NCBI GenBank assembly: GCA_020630435.1
Contig: JAHDBJ010000028.1
Location: 1 to 46,967 of the forward strand
Length of the DNA stretch: 46,967 bases
Direction of reading: 5' to 3'
Source of the DNA: Saprospiraceae bacterium
GTDB lineage: Bacteria > Bacteroidota > Bacteroidia > Chitinophagales > Saprospiraceae
The notes under the pieces were generated by a model. The model saw only the letters and a list, made by a program, of their open reading frames with translations. It searched no databases and was not told where the DNA came from. Numbering within the stretch: the first letter of the stretch is position 1; each line of letters starts with the position of its first letter. Shown piece after piece: positions 18,170 to 26,858 of the stretch. The translations under genes were made by a program, and so were the position numbers.

Positions 18170-18915
18170 TATCTAAGGTTATCTAGTAGTTCAATTAATG
18201 CAGCTTTCTTCCGAACAGCAACAGGGATATTGTCTCCATTCTTCATTTTTAGATATCCACCTTCCTTACGGACATATTCTTGTATATGTTCGATATTAAT
18301 TAAATGAGATTGATGAGTTCTAAAAAAAGAATGCTCTTCAAAAAGTTGGTCGAATTGTTTGAGCGTTTTGGTTACAAATATTCGGTCACCAGATTTTAAA
18401 TAAAATAAGGTGTTATTTCCATCGGACTCACATCGAATGATAGTTTCAATATCTACAATTACGATTTTTTCTTGAGTATGAAGTGATATTCTCTTCGGTA
18501 AATCATCAGGGTGGCGTATGGTCTCTTTAAGAATATCAATATTCTCATTAGAGAAGGATAGTTGCTGCTTGGCTCGTTCAACGGCTCCTTTTAAATTTTC
18601 GGGATTGATGGGTTTGAGTAAATAATCTACTGCTGCAAAGCGAAAAGCTCGAATGGCATGCTCTTCATAAGCAGTTACAAAAATGACTTTAGCACTAAGG
18701 TTTGGGAATATTTCTAGAAGGTCGAAACCAGTCCCGTCTCCCAACATAATATCTAAAAACAATAAATCGGGTTGTTGTTTATTCATCAGCTTTGCTGCAT
18801 TGATTACACTATCGGCTGTTCCTAATATTTGAATATCGGGACAATGATCCTGTAAGTCTGCTTTCAAAACATCTAATGCTTGTGGCATATCATCGACTAG
18901 TATTGCTGTTGGCAT
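18169..18915 (-). CDS. LytTR-family response regulator
   Basis: A response regulator of about 248 residues with a CheY-like receiver and a LytTR DNA-binding domain. From the longest start (18921): acidic pocket D10/D11 in VDDMP, phosphoacceptor D57 in LFLDIML, T83 in VTAYEEHAI and K103 in LLKPINP. The LytTR part (about 145-250) shows RISLHTQEKIVIVD, IIRCESDGNNT and FFRTHQSHLIN. The start MPTAILVDD (18913-18915) fits the family better than MFMPTAIL. No histidine kinase is nearby, so the partner is encoded elsewhere. It is the first gene of an operon with the HI0933-type flavoprotein and is divergent from ccmE. Confidence 0.93.
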   Translation of the reverse strand: MPTAILVDDMPQALDVLKADLQDHCPDIQILGTADSVINAAKLMNKQQPDLLFLDIMLGDGTGFDLLEIFPNLSAKVIFVTAYEEHAIRAFRFAAVDYLLKPINPENLKGAVERAKQQLSFSNENIDILKETIRHPDDLPKRISLHTQEKIVIVDIETIIRCESDGNNTLFYLKSGDRIFVTKTLKQFDQLFEEHSFFRTHQSHLINIEHIQEYVRKEGGYLKMKNGDNIPVAVRKKAALIELLDNLR

Positions 18916-18940
18916 AAACACATTTTTTAGAAATGAAGAC

Positions 18941-18972
18941 CAAAATTAAAGAATTTGACACAATAAAAACAA
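18941..18972 (-). promoter_or_regulatory. Candidate promoter of the LytTR regulator gene
   Basis: On the minus strand, TTG (18970-18972), a 21-base spacer and TAATTTTG (18941-18948) match the Bacteroidota -33 TTG / -7 TAnnTTTG pattern, placed about 25-30 bp upstream of the regulator start. Confidence 0.5.
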
Positions 18973-19003
18973 TTCGTAGTAAGCAGGACGACTCAATATT
19001 CAG

Positions 19004-19011
19004 TAATTTTG
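19004..19011 (+). promoter_or_regulatory. Candidate -7 element of ccmEF (TAATTTTG)
   Basis: TAATTTTG fits the -7 consensus TAnnTTTG and ends 17 bp before the chosen ccmE start at 19029. A matching TTG was not found at -33, so support is partial. Confidence 0.4.
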
Positions 19012-19028
19012 CAAAAAAAATAGTAACA

Positions 19029-19424
19029 ATGAAGAAATCACACATCATTGGAATTGTAATGATATTAGCCGCTATTGTCATTTTGACATTAGTGGCTGGA
19101 GATATGAGTACTTATGCTACCTTCAAAGAAGCGGCACTTCAACCTGATATTTCGGTGAAATTAAGTGGTGAACTGGTCAAAAACAAAGAGATTGTGTATC
19201 GACCTGAAGTTGATGCTAATCATTTTAGTTTCTATGTAAAAGATTCAGAGGGTACTGTCAAAAAAGTTATTCTTCGAGCTGCAAAACCCCAAGATTTTGA
19301 GCGGTCAGAGACGATTATTCTTACAGGAAAAATGCGAGGGGATGAATTTATTGCTTCGGATATGCTTATGAAATGTCCTTCGAAATATAAGGATGAAGAA
19401 GTTTTTGTTAAAGCGAGAAGCTAA
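19029..19424 (+). CDS. ccmE: CcmE-like haem chaperone, CxxxY variant
   Basis: A 131-residue membrane-anchored periplasmic protein: one N-terminal membrane segment (about 5-24), then the OB-fold CcmE domain (SVKLSGELVKNKEIVYR, HFSFYVKDSEG, IILTGKMRGDEFIASD). CcmE carries haem covalently during cytochrome c maturation. The haem-binding motif HxxxY of E. coli CcmE is C116-x3-Y120 here (KCPSKY), the variant known from archaea and some bacteria. The frame is open 32 codons further upstream, but the ATG at 19029 gives the normal anchor and leaves room for the -7 element at 19004. ccmF follows after 27 bp. Confidence 0.88.
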   Translation: MKKSHIIGIVMILAAIVILTLVAGDMSTYATFKEAALQPDISVKLSGELVKNKEIVYRPEVDANHFSFYVKDSEGTVKKVILRAAKPQDFERSETIILTGKMRGDEFIASDMLMKCPSKYKDEEVFVKARS

Positions 19425-19451
19425 AATTTTTAATCAAAAGAACCTTCCTAA

Positions 19452-22256
19452 ATGGAATACATTGGCGAACATCTACTACCTGGAAAATTAGGACACTTTT
19501 TTATTCTGCTTGGTTTTGTCTCTAGTCTACTAGCAGCTATAGCTTATTTTTTTGCAACCAATAATAGAAACCATCCAAGTTATACTTCATGGTGTAAGAT
19601 TGGTCGAATTGGATTTATGGTTCATGGATTTAGTGTTTTTTCTATCATAGCTATCATTTTCTATATCATGTACAATCAGTACTATGAATATAGTTATGTT
19701 TTTGCCCATGTCTCTGATGATTTACCCATGCGTTATATTCTTTCTGCTTTTTGGGAAGGGCAAGAAGGGAGCTTTTTATTATGGATGTTTTGGAATGTAG
19801 TGCTAGGAATGGTATTGATATTTACAGCTAAATCATGGGAAGCGCCTACCTTATCGGTCATGGCATTAATACAGTTTTTTATTGGTTCGATGCTGCTTGG
19901 ACTATACATTTACATTGGTGACGAACCGATGAAAATCGGGATTAATCCTTTTACGTTATTAAGAGATACCCAAGAAGGACCTATTTTTGCTAGTGCTAAT
20001 TATATAGAGACGGTTGCGCCGATGGCAAATGGTTTGAATGTCTTGCTTCAAAATTATTGGATGACCATACACCCACCGACGTTATTTTTGGGTTTTGCTT
20101 CTACGGCTGTCCCTTTTGCATTTGCCATTGCAGGACTATGGACAGGACGTCATAAAGAATGGCTTAAACCCGTTTTAACTTGGAGTCTGTTTTCTGGATT
20201 TATGTTAGGCACAGGCATTTTAATGGGAGGAGCATGGGCTTATGAGGCTTTAAGTTTTGGAGGCTACTGGGCTTGGGATCCTGTTGAAAATATGTCTTTA
20301 GTGCCATGGTTGGTATTGGTGGCAGGAATTCATACCGTAGCTGTTGCTAAGGCTACAGGCCAGTCTATCCGTAGTTCTTATATTTTTCTAATGCTCTCTT
20401 TTTTATTGATTTTGTACTCTACTTTTTTAACCCGTAGTGGTATTCTAGGAGATTCTTCAGTTCATGCTTTTACTGAATTAGGATTAGAGTGGCAATTGGT
20501 CTTCTTTATTTTATTCTTCTTGTTCTTGTCTTTTGGATTATTTTTTATAAAAATGAAATCTATTCCAGCACCTCAGAAAGAAGAAGCCTCAAGTTCCAAG
20601 GAATTTTGGATGTTTATTGGTTCGATAGTCTTGCTTTTTTCAGCGATATTGATAACATTCTCAACATCTATTCCTGTTTATAATAGTATTGCGACGTATT
20701 TTAATCCTGATTTTATAAAAATTGCCTTACCGGCTGATCCTGTAGCTCATTATAATAAATATCAACTTTGGATAGCCATATTAATAGGGCTTTTTAGTGG
20801 AATTGCTCAGTTTTTAAGATTTAGAGAATCGAATTTTAAAGCCTTTTTCTCAAAAATAAAAATTCAATTATTACTAGCAATTTTAGGGGCTTTGGTACTG
20901 ACAGTTATCATTTACACCCAAGAATGGATTTATCTTAGAGCATGGCAATATATCGTGTTGACTTTTGCCTTGTTATTTACAATATTTTCTAATTTAAACT
21001 ATATCCTTACGTTTTTAAAAGGTAATTTAAAATTGGCAGGAGCAGCATTAGCACATCTTGGTTTTGGTGTGATGATTATTGGTTCGCTTGCTTCGGGCTT
21101 GAATAAATCTTACGTTTCGAATAATCGTTTTCTAGGCGAAGGCATTCTCGAAAAACCCGATAAAAACGTATTGCTGATTAAAGACAACCCCACCTTAATG
21201 AATGGTTATCGGGTAACCTATTTAAGGGATACGATCGTGTCAAGTTATACAAAAGAATACGAGTTGCAATTTGAAAAACTAGATAAATCTGGTGAAGTAG
21301 AACAGGCATTTAGTTTATATCCAAATGTATTATTTGATAAAAAAACAGGTAAGTTAGCGGCTAGGAATCCAGATACAAAACACTATTGGTTAAGGGATAT
21401 TTTTACACAAATATATCTACCAGAAGTAGAATCTGATCCAGAAATAGCGAAAGCCTTTCAAGATAGCCTTGAATTTAAGATCTATGAATTGGCAGTTAGC
21501 GATACTTTCCGTACGAAAGAGCATCTTACGTTCTTAGAAGCGATTGATTATCATCCGACCCAAAACCCGAATTATGAAGCCAAAGATGGAGACTTAACAA
21601 TTGGGCTAAAAGTAGGGGTGAAGTCTTTAAAACGAGATTCCGTCTATTATGCTTATCCAATGGCTGTAATTCGAGGAAATCGCATTGTTCGCTACCATTC
21701 TCAGATAAACCCACTAGCGGTAAAAGTCAAAATTGGTGACGATATTTTTGATCGTTTGTTGATTCCTGAAAATGAATTATCTTATAAAGAATTTGTATTA
21801 AAACAAGGAGAAAGTATTACGTATAATGGGTATAAGATGACGTTTGAAAACTTTAATAATGCGCCTATTCATCCGAGTTATGTTCCTAAAGAAGAAGACA
21901 TAGCCGTAGGGGCAAATATTAAGGTGGATCATCCAAGATTATCCGAGTCTAGAACCGTCGAACCAGTTTATCTCATACGAGGTAATGTCCCGTTTAACCT
22001 TAAAGATGAAATTAAAGATTGGGGCATTCATACTCGATTTACAGAAATTAATCCGAGTAAAAAGACGATTACTATCAATGTTGCACAAACTCCAGTAAGA
22101 CAACAAAAAGTAATTGTAGAATTAGCGGAGAATTCCTTACGATCCGATTTTGTAATTTTGGAATCCATTATTTTTCCTGGTATTAATTTCTTTTGGTTGG
22201 GCTCTTGTACAATGTTATTAGGGATGCTTGTAAGTATGGCGCATCGATTAAAGTAG
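19452..22256 (+). CDS. ccmF: CcmF-type cytochrome c haem lyase
   Basis: A 934-residue polytopic membrane protein of the CcmF/CcsA haem-handling family. The WWD domain is clear (about 258-286: GGAWAYEALSFGG, YWAWDPVENMSLVPW), as are the conserved region around H207 (MTIHPPTLFLGFAS) and the N-terminal signature FWEGQEGSFLLW (100-111). A large periplasmic domain (about 560-905) precedes the last membrane segment. It ligates haem from CcmE to apocytochrome c. It forms an operon with ccmE; the other ccm genes are not in this window. It converges on the ArsS gene with only 13 bp between stops, and no terminator hairpin was seen there. Confidence 0.93.
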   Translation: MEYIGEHLLPGKLGHFFILLGFVSSLLAAIAYFFATNNRNHPSYTSWCKIGRIGFMVHGFSVFSIIAIIFYIMYNQYYEYSYVFAHVSDDLPMRYILSAFWEGQEGSFLLWMFWNVVLGMVLIFTAKSWEAPTLSVMALIQFFIGSMLLGLYIYIGDEPMKIGINPFTLLRDTQEGPIFASANYIETVAPMANGLNVLLQNYWMTIHPPTLFLGFASTAVPFAFAIAGLWTGRHKEWLKPVLTWSLFSGFMLGTGILMGGAWAYEALSFGGYWAWDPVENMSLVPWLVLVAGIHTVAVAKATGQSIRSSYIFLMLSFLLILYSTFLTRSGILGDSSVHAFTELGLEWQLVFFILFFLFLSFGLFFIKMKSIPAPQKEEASSSKEFWMFIGSIVLLFSAILITFSTSIPVYNSIATYFNPDFIKIALPADPVAHYNKYQLWIAILIGLFSGIAQFLRFRESNFKAFFSKIKIQLLLAILGALVLTVIIYTQEWIYLRAWQYIVLTFALLFTIFSNLNYILTFLKGNLKLAGAALAHLGFGVMIIGSLASGLNKSYVSNNRFLGEGILEKPDKNVLLIKDNPTLMNGYRVTYLRDTIVSSYTKEYELQFEKLDKSGEVEQAFSLYPNVLFDKKTGKLAARNPDTKHYWLRDIFTQIYLPEVESDPEIAKAFQDSLEFKIYELAVSDTFRTKEHLTFLEAIDYHPTQNPNYEAKDGDLTIGLKVGVKSLKRDSVYYAYPMAVIRGNRIVRYHSQINPLAVKVKIGDDIFDRLLIPENELSYKEFVLKQGESITYNGYKMTFENFNNAPIHPSYVPKEEDIAVGANIKVDHPRLSESRTVEPVYLIRGNVPFNLKDEIKDWGIHTRFTEINPSKKTITINVAQTPVRQQKVIVELAENSLRSDFVILESIIFPGINFFWLGSCTMLLGMLVSMAHRLK

Positions 22257-22269
22257 AAAAATATATTTC

Positions 22270-23343
22270 CTAGCTAATTTCTCCGCCACAACTAGAGCCA
22301 GCCCCTGCTGTACAACCATAGCAATGTTGATTTAAGATAATATCTCTTTTATTGAGTTGTTCAATGTCGAAGTTCGAAATATGGTTGGAAGACTTTGTTG
22401 CTACTTTCAGATCGAGCATCTGATTGAAGTCACAATCGTATAAATAACCATCCCAACTGACAGAAATCGTATTACGACACATCAGGCTCTTGACAGTAGA
22501 AGGATTATAGGCTTCTAAGAGTTTTTCCATATAGCTCTCATAATTGCCAGAAGCTAATAAGTACTCTAAAAAACGGCTAATGGGTAGGTTTGTAATAGCA
22601 AATAAATTATTGAAGACAATATTAAATTTTCGTTTTAATTGACGTTTAAATTCTGCTTCTAGTTCTGCTTGACCACCAGGTAAATATGCTCCTTGGGGAT
22701 TATGCACAAGATTAAGAATTAATCCACTATCATCTTTTCCATAGCCTACTTCGTTTAGCATTTGTAATGCCTTAATAGAATCTTCAAAGACACCATCTCC
22801 TCTTTGACTATCTGTTCGTAATTTACTTATGGCTGGTAAAGAAGAAACGACTTCAACCTTGTGTTCAGCTAAAAACTGAGGTAAGTCATTAAACTTTGGA
22901 TTGGCGACGATTATCGTCAAGTTACATCTATCAATTACTTTTTTATTTAGCTTACGGCATTCTTGAACAAACCAACGAAAATGTGGATTCATTTCAGGCG
23001 CTCCTCCTGTAATATCTACAGTATGAATGCTTGGAACAGCAGCAATGATTTCTAGGCACTGTTCTAATTCTTTTTTTCCCATATTTTCTTCCTTCCTATC
23101 AGGTCCAGCATCAACATGACAATGGGCGCAAGTTTGATTGCATAGTTTACCAATATTTAATTGAAAAATTTCAATACCTGAGGGTTTCAATGGGAATAGA
23201 CCTATGGCTTTTACCTTCTCTGTAAAAGAAGGAAATTTGCTTTCAGTAGCTTCTTTTCCATTCAATACCTGTAATTGATAAAAAGTATTGGATAATTGAT
23301 TTTCTCTAGCTTTTAGAGATTTACCGATTTGCTTAATTGCCAT
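22270..23343 (-). CDS. arsS: Arsenosugar-biosynthesis radical SAM protein ArsS
   Basis: A 357-residue radical SAM enzyme. The SAM-cluster motif is C68-x3-C72-x2-C75 (KLCNQTCAHCHVDAG), followed by TGGAPEMNPHFRWF. The C-terminal part has the family's extra cysteines (LMCRNTISVSWDGYLYDCDF, QHCYGCTAGAGSSCGGE), probably for auxiliary clusters; some relatives carry selenocysteine in this tail, but here all positions are ordinary Cys codons. The family works in arsenosugar synthesis, the conversion of methylated arsenic species into arsenoribosides. The AhpD-like gene that usually accompanies it lies 47 bp upstream in the same orientation. No arsenic methyltransferase or ars operon is visible in the window. 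Confidence 0.9.
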   Translation of the reverse strand: MAIKQIGKSLKARENQLSNTFYQLQVLNGKEATESKFPSFTEKVKAIGLFPLKPSGIEIFQLNIGKLCNQTCAHCHVDAGPDRKEENMGKKELEQCLEIIAAVPSIHTVDITGGAPEMNPHFRWFVQECRKLNKKVIDRCNLTIIVANPKFNDLPQFLAEHKVEVVSSLPAISKLRTDSQRGDGVFEDSIKALQMLNEVGYGKDDSGLILNLVHNPQGAYLPGGQAELEAEFKRQLKRKFNIVFNNLFAITNLPISRFLEYLLASGNYESYMEKLLEAYNPSTVKSLMCRNTISVSWDGYLYDCDFNQMLDLKVATKSSNHISNFDIEQLNKRDIILNQHCYGCTAGAGSSCGGEIS

Positions 23344-23390
23344 TAGTTAATTTTGATATTTTATAAATTGATAGGTCTAAGGTTATATGG

Positions 23391-23732
23391 TTACATAGAT
23401 TGATCCTTCACATGATTCATCATTTGTACGCCGTATACAAGGGTTGCTCCACCTTTAATGGCAGCAGCAACATGAACAGCTTCCATCATCTGCTCTTCAT
23501 CTGCTCCTTTGGCGAGACAATCTGTTGAATACGCATCAATACAATAAGGACATTGAACGGTATGAGCAACTGCTAGGGCAATAAGTGATTTTTCCCTTGC
23601 AGTCAAGGCTCCTTCTTTAAAAACTTCTCCATACCAATCGAAGAATTTTTTCCCCATTGCTTCTTGAAACGCTGTGATGTTACCAAATTTTTTGAGGTCT
23701 TCAGGATTAAAGTAATTTGTTGAATTAGACAT
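23391..23732 (-). CDS. Arsenosugar-associated AhpD/carboxymuconolactone-decarboxylase-like protein
   Basis: A 113-residue all-helical protein of the carboxymuconolactone decarboxylase / AhpD family. It has the redox-type motif C61-x2-C64 (HTVQCPYCIDAYS) with E47 and H57 upstream (EKSLIALAVAH), the usual AhpD-like proton-relay arrangement. Its sequence matches the subfamily found beside arsS genes (FFDWYGEVFKEGALTAREKSL). It is the first gene of a two-gene operon with ArsS, 47 bp apart. The exact reaction is unknown; a thiol-based redox or peroxidase role is inferred from the CxxC. Confidence 0.88.
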   Translation of the reverse strand: MSNSTNYFNPEDLKKFGNITAFQEAMGKKFFDWYGEVFKEGALTAREKSLIALAVAHTVQCPYCIDAYSTDCLAKGADEEQMMEAVHVAAAIKGGATLVYGVQMMNHVKDQSM

Positions 23733-23853
23733 TATACAATTATATATTTTTAAAAAAGTAAGTTATAAAAAGGATAAGAATATCAATAAGAAAGTTGTCT
23801 TAATTGTATTGGCTAGGACAAATTAAACTTTCTTTCATTCTGGTTGGGCGATT

Positions 23854-24888
23854 TTACTCCCGATAGATAAAGGTTATGGGTTTATCTTTTTCTTTGATAT
23901 AACCTCGGTACATCCCATTGGTATTAAATGGCATTGCTATATTTCCATTTTTATCTACAGCAATAACACCTCCTACACCACCTTTAGATTTTAGTTTTTT
24001 ATTAATAATAAAGTTTGCGGCTTCCTTCAAAGATTTACCACCATATTCCATCATTGCCGAAATATCATAAGCGACTACGTTTCTAATAAAATATTCTCCA
24101 TGCCCCGTACTAGAAACCCCACAAGTCTTATTATTGGCATAAGTACCTGCTCCTATAATTGGAGAGTCACCAATTCTACCAAATCGTTTATTGGTCATAC
24201 CACCTGTAGACGTTCCAGCGGCAATATTCCCTTGTTTGTCAAGGGCAACAGCACCTACTGTTCCATATTTGTAATCTACATTTTCTTCTATAAAACCAGT
24301 TTTTTTTTTATTTAAAAGATGTTGTAAATAGTCCCAGTTCTTTTGAGTGTAAAAATACTTAGGATCAACAATCTCTAGCCCTTGTTCCTTCGCAAAATAT
24401 TCAGCTCCCTCTCTTGATAAGAGTACGTGTGGAGAATTATTCATCACTTTGATAGCTGCAGATATGGGATTTTTTATAGTCTTTACTCCTGCTACAGCTC
24501 CTGCATTGAGATCACGCCCATCCATTATCGATGCATCCAATTCATTCTTCCCATCATTTGTAAAAACAGAACCTTTCCCCGCATTCGTATAGGGAGAATC
24601 TTCTAGTAGCCTAATAGTTTGTTCGATAGCCTCTAGACTACTACCCCCTTTTTCTAAAATCGCATACCCTGTATTTAGCGCATTTTCTAAAACGTTTATT
24701 CTATCTTTTTCTTCTTCTAAAGATAGTCCTCCCTTGGTAATAGAGCCAGCACCAGCATGGATGACTAGAGTAGGGGAAGGTGCTGTAACATTAGAAGATG
24801 AGGTGGATTGGTCGGTATGTTTAGGCGCACAAGAGATTGCAACAAATAAGAATAAATAAACAATTGAGTAGGATAGAGAAGGTTTCAT
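23854..24888 (-). CDS. Isoaspartyl peptidase / L-asparaginase, lipoprotein
   Basis: A 344-residue Ntn-hydrolase of the plant-type asparaginase family. The N-terminus is a lipoprotein signal with lipobox VAISC (C20). The alpha part shows VIHAGAGSI and TNAGKGSVFTNDGKNELDAS; autoprocessing is expected before T210 (YKYGTVGAVA), the catalytic nucleophile; substrate-binding residues follow in GTSTGGMTNKRFGRIGDSPIIG and STGHGEYFIR. These enzymes remove isoaspartyl residues from peptides or hydrolyse asparagine. Lipid anchoring suggests use of exogenous or periplasmic peptides. It is divergent from the TPR-LuxR gene, with 216 bp between them. Confidence 0.93.
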   Translation of the reverse strand: MKPSLSYSIVYLFLFVAISCAPKHTDQSTSSSNVTAPSPTLVIHAGAGSITKGGLSLEEEKDRINVLENALNTGYAILEKGGSSLEAIEQTIRLLEDSPYTNAGKGSVFTNDGKNELDASIMDGRDLNAGAVAGVKTIKNPISAAIKVMNNSPHVLLSREGAEYFAKEQGLEIVDPKYFYTQKNWDYLQHLLNKKKTGFIEENVDYKYGTVGAVALDKQGNIAAGTSTGGMTNKRFGRIGDSPIIGAGTYANNKTCGVSSTGHGEYFIRNVVAYDISAMMEYGGKSLKEAANFIINKKLKSKGGVGGVIAVDKNGNIAMPFNTNGMYRGYIKEKDKPITFIYRE

Positions 24889-25104
24889 GTATTTGTTTTT
24901 AAAATATATTTAAGACCGCTCCGCTTTTAAGAGAAAACATTTTATATGTTACTAATGAATTCCTTATATGAAACGAATTACCTTTTTATAAAAAAGGATA
25001 TTAATTATGCACATAATTGCAGTTTAGATATTCTATAAAAAATGAATAGAAAATGATTTAAAGAAAAACTAAACGGATTATTTACTCAATTATAAACAAA
25101 AAAC

Positions 25105-26793
25105 ATGAATAAATTTAAATTCATGCTAGTGATTTCACTAGCGTCCTTACAATTGTATGCCCAGAATTCAACGCTTGATAAAGCAGTATCCTACCTCAAA
25201 GAAAATAATGTTTATCAATTAGATAGTGCAGCTTTAGCCTTAAATATTATTTCTGAACATAAACCTGTCAAAAATAGTGAGCTTTGGAAGTTATATCATT
25301 TCTATTATGCTAGATTTTTAATTAAAACAGGAAGTACGAGTGAAGGTATAAAATATTTTGAAGAGGCGCATCAAGTAAATATTACGACTTCTGTTACAGA
25401 TTTCCTTTTTCCATGTATTAATGGTCTAGAGTTAGCTGATAGGTTAAGCCAAGTGAATCGTTCTGATGAAGCACTACAAGTATTAAAAGAGGCTATTGAG
25501 TTTTGTGAAGTATATAACGATAAAAAAGAACTCGCAACGGCATACTTTATTGCTCATGTGATTTATTACGAACGCTCAGATTTTGCTCCCTCTTTATATT
25601 ATATAGAAAAAGCCTTTGAAATTGATAAGGTACTAGGTGATAGTAGCCTGATTAGTTCGGACCTTAATTCTATGGCTAAATTAAATTTTCATATGTATGA
25701 TTATGAAGCTAGTCTTGATTTGAATAAGAAGTCAATTAATTACTTAGGTAAGAATGCTAAACCACTCAAGTTAAAGAATAGATATGGTAATCTAGCTATT
25801 AATTATTTGGTCTTGGAGCAATTAGATAGTGCGCTTATATACGTAGATAAAGCATTGTATTATGCCCGAAAACTGCAACAACCAAACGAAATGTTGCTAG
25901 TGATTAATCAAAAGTTACAAGTATTAATTAAGCTGGAATTGTATAAAAAAGCAAAAAAATTAGGTAATAAATCACGCTCTCTTACAAAACAAGTTGAGAA
26001 TCAATCGGCACTTGCTGAATTTTATTTGCATATGGGAACTATCTATAGCCAGTTCCATAAAGATTCTAGTCGTCATTATATTCAGTTGGCAGATAAAATT
26101 GGTCATCAACAACAGAGTAAACTCATTAAAAATGAAATCGCTTGGGAAAAGGCAAGGGGGCTTTATGAGCAGGGAGCATATAAAAAGGCTGCGGAATATT
26201 TTAAAAATATTATCGATTGGAATAAGGAACAGTTGAAAGTAGAAAATAGAAAAATTGCTAAAAACCTAAAAGCACAATTTGATCTTTATAAAAAAGATCA
26301 AGAAATAGAAGTCATCCAATTAGAGAATTCTATCAAAACGGGGGAACTCAAAAGACGAAAAATAATCAGTTGGTCGCTTACTGGTTTAATAGGTTTATTG
26401 TTGATGCTATTTATGGTTTTGTATCATTTTTTACAGCAAAGACGAAAAATAGCAGAATTGGAACTTCAAACAATGATTCAAGAAAAGGAAGTTGAAATTA
26501 CAGATTTACATAATCGAGTGCGAGAATTATTAGAGGTGACTCCTAAAAGTATGGTGCTTCCATCATTAGATCATCTCAATGAGGTATTGGAAAATATGTT
26601 GACCAAAAAAGAGTATAAAATACTAGGAGAAATCGTTAAAGGGATGTCAAATAAGGAGATTGCAGCACATCAATTTATCTCCATTAATACTGTAAAATAC
26701 CATTTAAAAAACATTTATAATAAGCTGGATGTCAATAATCGGAAGGCAGTTATCCATAAAATATCAGATATTCCGATGCGTTCTTCAGAATAA
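25105..26793 (+). CDS. Membrane-anchored TPR-LuxR transcription regulator
   Basis: A 562-residue one-component regulator. Signal-like segment 1-19; TPR repeats in the periplasm about 25-390 (SLYYIEKAFEIDKVLG, DSALIYVDKALYYARKLQ); membrane helix about 419-443 (IISWSLTGLIGLLLMLFMVL); coiled coil about 445-478; LuxR/GerE helix-turn-helix about 498-555 (LTKKEYKILGEIVKGMSNKEIA, ISINTVKYHLKNIYNKLDV). This architecture is typical of Bacteroidota and passes a periplasmic protein-interaction signal to DNA binding. Two dyads of LuxR type lie just downstream, before the 27084 gene, making that gene the likely target or the regulator self-linked; this is inference. The leader ATTATAAACAAAA is shared with the 28891 gene. 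Confidence 0.92.
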   Translation: MNKFKFMLVISLASLQLYAQNSTLDKAVSYLKENNVYQLDSAALALNIISEHKPVKNSELWKLYHFYYARFLIKTGSTSEGIKYFEEAHQVNITTSVTDFLFPCINGLELADRLSQVNRSDEALQVLKEAIEFCEVYNDKKELATAYFIAHVIYYERSDFAPSLYYIEKAFEIDKVLGDSSLISSDLNSMAKLNFHMYDYEASLDLNKKSINYLGKNAKPLKLKNRYGNLAINYLVLEQLDSALIYVDKALYYARKLQQPNEMLLVINQKLQVLIKLELYKKAKKLGNKSRSLTKQVENQSALAEFYLHMGTIYSQFHKDSSRHYIQLADKIGHQQQSKLIKNEIAWEKARGLYEQGAYKKAAEYFKNIIDWNKEQLKVENRKIAKNLKAQFDLYKKDQEIEVIQLENSIKTGELKRRKIISWSLTGLIGLLLMLFMVLYHFLQQRRKIAELELQTMIQEKEVEITDLHNRVRELLEVTPKSMVLPSLDHLNEVLENMLTKKEYKILGEIVKGMSNKEIAAHQFISINTVKYHLKNIYNKLDVNNRKAVIHKISDIPMRSSE

Positions 26794-26811
26794 ATATTGT
26801 TATGTAAGGTA

Positions 26812-26838
26812 AAACTCACCCAAGTAGGGTGGTTTTTA
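26812..26838 (+). terminator. Terminator-like hairpin after TPR-LuxR gene
   Basis: CACCC (26817-26821), loop AAGTA, GGGTG (26827-26831), then TTTTT (26833-26837), 20 bp past the stop codon. The same bases form dyad 1 of the paired dyads, so it may be an operator rather than, or as well as, a terminator. Confidence 0.5.
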
Positions 26839-26858
26839 CAAAACTACCCCTAACGGGT
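26818..26858. promoter_or_regulatory. Two tandem ACCC-N5-GGGT dyads
   Basis: ACCC-AAGTA-GGGT (26818-26830) and ACCC-CTAAC-GGGT (26846-26858) are spaced 28 bp centre to centre, the second extended to CTACCC/GGGTAG. GC-rich dyads stand out in this AT-rich gap and fit binding by a dimeric LuxR/NarL-type domain such as that encoded just upstream. Confidence 0.55.

Noticed and set aside
23780-23838. GAAAGTT...AACTTTC inverted repeat between the AhpD-like and isoaspartyl peptidase genes
   Set aside because: Long loop, short arms and no T-run; weaker than expected for a terminator.
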